Shown piece after piece: positions 62,004-64,000 of a DNA stretch of 64,000 nucleotides. The position numbers were made by a program, and so were the translations under genes. A model generated the notes under the pieces. The model saw nothing but the letters and a program-made list of their open reading frames with translations. It ran no database searches and was not told where the DNA came from. How positions within the stretch are numbered: position 1 is the first letter of the stretch; each line of letters starts with the position of its first letter. Origin of the DNA: Streptomyces antarcticus (GTDB lineage: Bacteria; Actinomycetota; Actinomycetes; Streptomycetales; Streptomycetaceae); the NCBI RefSeq assembly GCF_026627255.1, contig NZ_JAPNLM010000001.1, forward strand, positions 496,001 through 560,000, read 5' to 3'.

Positions 62004-63641
62004 TCAGACCTCGTACGGCTGGACGACGATGAAGTTGCCGGGAGCGCCGCGGAACTGGAGGTTCACGGTCTCCCCGCTGTGACCGGGGTAGGCGTTGCGC
62101 CGGAGCCGGACCTGGCTGGAAAGGATGACCTGCGAGGCCGCGGACCAGGCGACGATGGCGTTGCTGTCCGCGAACGTGGTCGGGGTGACGGGCAGGACCA
62201 CCGGGACGCCGTGCGTCTTGACGATCACCGTGCCGGTGCCCTGGAACTGCATGGTGAACAGGGCGCCGCCGGGGATGCCGTGGCCCTCGATCCTGCGGAC
62301 CTCGTGCTGGAGCGACTCGTCGAAGGCGAGGACCGCCTCGGCGGAGACGCAGATCGCGTCGCCCTGGAGCTCGATGGCGTGCAGGTGGGCGCCGTTCTCG
62401 GCGAGGAAGACCTGGCCGCGTCCGGTGCAGCGCATGAGCTGCATCTCCTGGCCGGTGGCGTTGCCGACCATGCGGCCGGCGAAGCCCGCGCCCTTGTAGC
62501 TGAAGTCCACCTTGCCCTGGTACAGCACCATGCTGCCCTGGCGGGCGAGGACGGCCTGGCCGCCCATCGCCAGGTCGACCCGCATGAGCTGCTGGTTCTG
62601 CGGGGTCCAGCGGGCGCCGGTGGGGGCCTCCTTGTACGGCTGGAGCGCGGCCGTGAGTCCGGCTCCCGCTCCGGCCGCGGCCTGTGGCGCGAGGCCGGGC
62701 TGCTGGCCGTAGCCGGGGGGCTGGCCCTGCCCGGGCTGCTGGCCGTAGCCCGGCTGCTGCCCGTAGGGGGCGGGGGCCGGGGCCGGCGGGGGGACCTGGC
62801 CGGGGACCTGGCCGTACGAGGGCTGCGGCTGCGGCTGCCCGTACGGCGCGGGGGCCGGCGGGGCGAGCGGCGCGGCCATGGTGGGCGCGGCGTGCACCGG
62901 GGCCGGGGCGGCGGGCTGCTGGTAGGGCTGCGGCTGGTGGGCGGGGGCCGCGGCGGGCGCGGGCGCGCCGAAGGACGGCGCGGGGGCCGGTGCGGGCGGG
63001 GCCTGCGGGGCCGGGGCGCCGAAGGAGGGCGCCGGGGCGGCGGCCTGCTGCGGCGGGGCGAAGCCGGGGGCGGCGCCGCCCTGGGCGGGGACCTGCTGCT
63101 CGGGCTGCGCCTCCTCGGCGACCTCGCCGCCGAAGTTCCGCAAGAGCGCGTCGAGCCCGCCGTCGAAGCCTTGGCCGACGGCGGCGAAGCGCCACACGTC
63201 CTTGAGGTAGAAGTCGCCGAGCATCACGGCGCGCTCGGTGGTGAACTCGGCGCCCGTGAACGCGTACCGGACGACCTCTTCGCCGCCGGCCACGACGCGG
63301 ATGTAGCCGGGGCCGATCTGCGACATCTGTCCGGCGCCGTCGATGGTGGCGGTGAAGGACAGCTTGTGGATCGAGGCCGGAACGCGGTCCAGCGTCACCC
63401 GGAAGGATTCGCTGTCACCGGCCTGGGCGCCCAGCTGCTGGATGGACTCCTCCGGCGACTTCGGCTGGTTGAAGAAGACGAAGTAGCGGTCGTCCGAAAG
63501 CTGTTCGTTCGCGTCGAGGCCGAAGCAGCTGATGTCGAAGGCGAGTCCGGGTCCGGAGATCTGGACGCCCACGTACAGGTCGGTGCCCGCCGTCAAATCA
63601 CTGATCTTGGCCTTGTGGCCGCGTTGGAATTCCCTGGCCAT
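62004..63641 (-). CDS. TerD-AIM24 fusion protein
   Basis: The 545-residue protein has an N-terminal TerD domain (about 1-175: LTAGTDLYVGVQISG, FDISCFGLDANEQLSDDRYFVFFNQPKSPE, a Ca2+-binding stress fold). A 150-residue Pro/Ala/Gly/Gln linker with PGYGQQPG-type repeats follows. A C-terminal AIM24 domain (about 350-545, VLARQGSMVLYQGKVDFSYKG to FIVVQPYEV) ends the protein. I chose the ATG at 63641 (MAREFQRG) as TerD domains in this group begin there. It is the first gene of the cluster. The tellurite name is historical; the role is unknown. Confidence 0.9.
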   Translation of the reverse strand: MAREFQRGHKAKISDLTAGTDLYVGVQISGPGLAFDISCFGLDANEQLSDDRYFVFFNQPKSPEESIQQLGAQAGDSESFRVTLDRVPASIHKLSFTATIDGAGQMSQIGPGYIRVVAGGEEVVRYAFTGAEFTTERAVMLGDFYLKDVWRFAAVGQGFDGGLDALLRNFGGEVAEEAQPEQQVPAQGGAAPGFAPPQQAAAPAPSFGAPAPQAPPAPAPAPSFGAPAPAAAPAHQPQPYQQPAAPAPVHAAPTMAAPLAPPAPAPYGQPQPQPSYGQVPGQVPPPAPAPAPYGQQPGYGQQPGQGQPPGYGQQPGLAPQAAAGAGAGLTAALQPYKEAPTGARWTPQNQQLMRVDLAMGGQAVLARQGSMVLYQGKVDFSYKGAGFAGRMVGNATGQEMQLMRCTGRGQVFLAENGAHLHAIELQGDAICVSAEAVLAFDESLQHEVRRIEGHGIPGGALFTMQFQGTGTVIVKTHGVPVVLPVTPTTFADSNAIVAWSAASQVILSSQVRLRRNAYPGHSGETVNLQFRGAPGNFIVVQPYEV

Positions 63642-63769
63642 ACGTACGACCGTCCCCCATCCCGACTGTGAATGCGTGCCGCTCAGGCTAACGGCAACGA
63701 CGGACATCCGGCCAAGTCGGTACCGACCCGGTACATATCACCGTGCGTGACGTCCCGGACGGGTCCAGG

Positions 63770-64000
63770 TCAGTCCTCGGCGTCGGCGGGGACCGTCGGG
63801 AGGCGCTCGGCGGCGACCACTCCCTCCAGGTAGCCCCGGGCCCGCTCGGTGCGGGGGTACGCCTCCAGCAGCTCCCAGAAGCGGGGGCCGTGGCCGGGCA
63901 CGAGGAGGTGCGCCAGCTCGTGCAGGAGGACGTAGTCGACGACGTACTCCGGCATCCCCTGGAGGCGGTGCGAGAGCCGGATGCTGCCCTCGGACGGGGT
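63770..64000 (-). CDS. YgjP/DUF45-type zinc metallopeptidase, 3' part (runs off the right edge)
   Basis: The last 76 codons show the zinc motif HELAHLLVPGHGPRFWELLEAYPRTERARGYLEG, diagnostic of YgjP-like (M48-related) metallopeptidases, preceded by SEGSIRLSHRLQGMPEYVVDYVL. The N-terminal half lies outside the window. It is on the same strand as the TerD/AIM24 cluster but 128 bp upstream, so co-transcription is unclear. Confidence 0.85.
   Translation of the reverse strand, partial: TPSEGSIRLSHRLQGMPEYVVDYVLLHELAHLLVPGHGPRFWELLEAYPRTERARGYLEGVVAAERLPTVPADAED

Overview
The window is chromosomal DNA from a Streptomyces-type actinomycete. The evidence is very high G+C with strong third-position GC bias, WhiB and SigB-family regulators, a SigR/RsrA pair, the DasR chitin/GlcNAc regulon, a B12-controlled class Ia ribonucleotide reductase, and a gene order from the SigH pair through wblE, nagB, das, cstA, nrd, sigR-rsrA, aroA-rsgA to hisN that I remember as the conserved Streptomyces core around SCO5208-SCO5244 of S. 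coelicolor. I see no insertion sequence, prophage, integrase or CRISPR array.

Layout. (1) 1-2.0 kb: a leftward operon encoding a family 2B encapsulin shell protein (EshA type) and the start of a polyprenyl diphosphate synthase that is probably its cargo enzyme. (2) 2.1-4.0 kb: nsrR and hmp, a nitric-oxide sensor and detoxification pair sharing a 23-bp motif. (3) 4.1-8.9 kb: amidase, NUDIX hydrolase, two gene remnants joined at about 5740, a PLP enzyme, a Na+/H+ antiporter and a zinc-finger protein. (4) 9.1-14.3 kb: anti-sigma factor and SigH-like sigma factor, lipid kinase, wblE and a cytosolic sensor kinase. (5) 14.6-25.8 kb: TetR/SDR pair, then nagB, a GH3 hexosaminidase, dasCBA, dasR and cstA with its small partner. 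DasR-type 16-mers lie before nagB, between dasA and dasR, and unexpectedly before the sensor kinase. (6) 25.8-34.5 kb: Uma2 and GNAT proteins; NrdR boxes and a cobalamin riboswitch before nrdAB; a GlxA-type regulator; a tiny secreted repeat peptide; peptide deformylase. (7) 34.6-46.5 kb: two overlapping HD-domain membrane proteins, rsrA-sigR with its own promoter, hydrolase, SRAP protein, M50 protease, aroA-rsgA, SMR exporter with a TetR, hisN and a CBS protein. (8) 46.6-51.1 kb: catalase with a divergent Fur-family repressor, then two identical initiator tRNA genes flanking a Sel1-repeat protein. (9) 51.2-64 kb: UPF0182, PPA1309, a PDZ-Lon protease, moaE, an epimerase, a DUF2342 protein with a NUDIX enzyme, a TerD/AIM24 cluster, and a partial metallopeptidase at the right edge.

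How the genes fit together. Two themes dominate. One is stress sensing: NO (NsrR/Hmp), thiol oxidation (SigR/RsrA), peroxide (Fur/catalase), osmotic or general stress (SigH pair), and B12/dNTP status (NrdR boxes plus riboswitch). The other is aminosugar uptake and its link to development (DasR, DasABC, GH3 enzyme, NagB). The least-explained loci are the TerD-AIM24 three-gene cluster, the DSGWG repeat peptide, the short-chain dehydrogenase lacking its catalytic Ser and Tyr, and the double truncation at 5740. Gene identities rest on motif recognition and remembered gene order; no database search was run.
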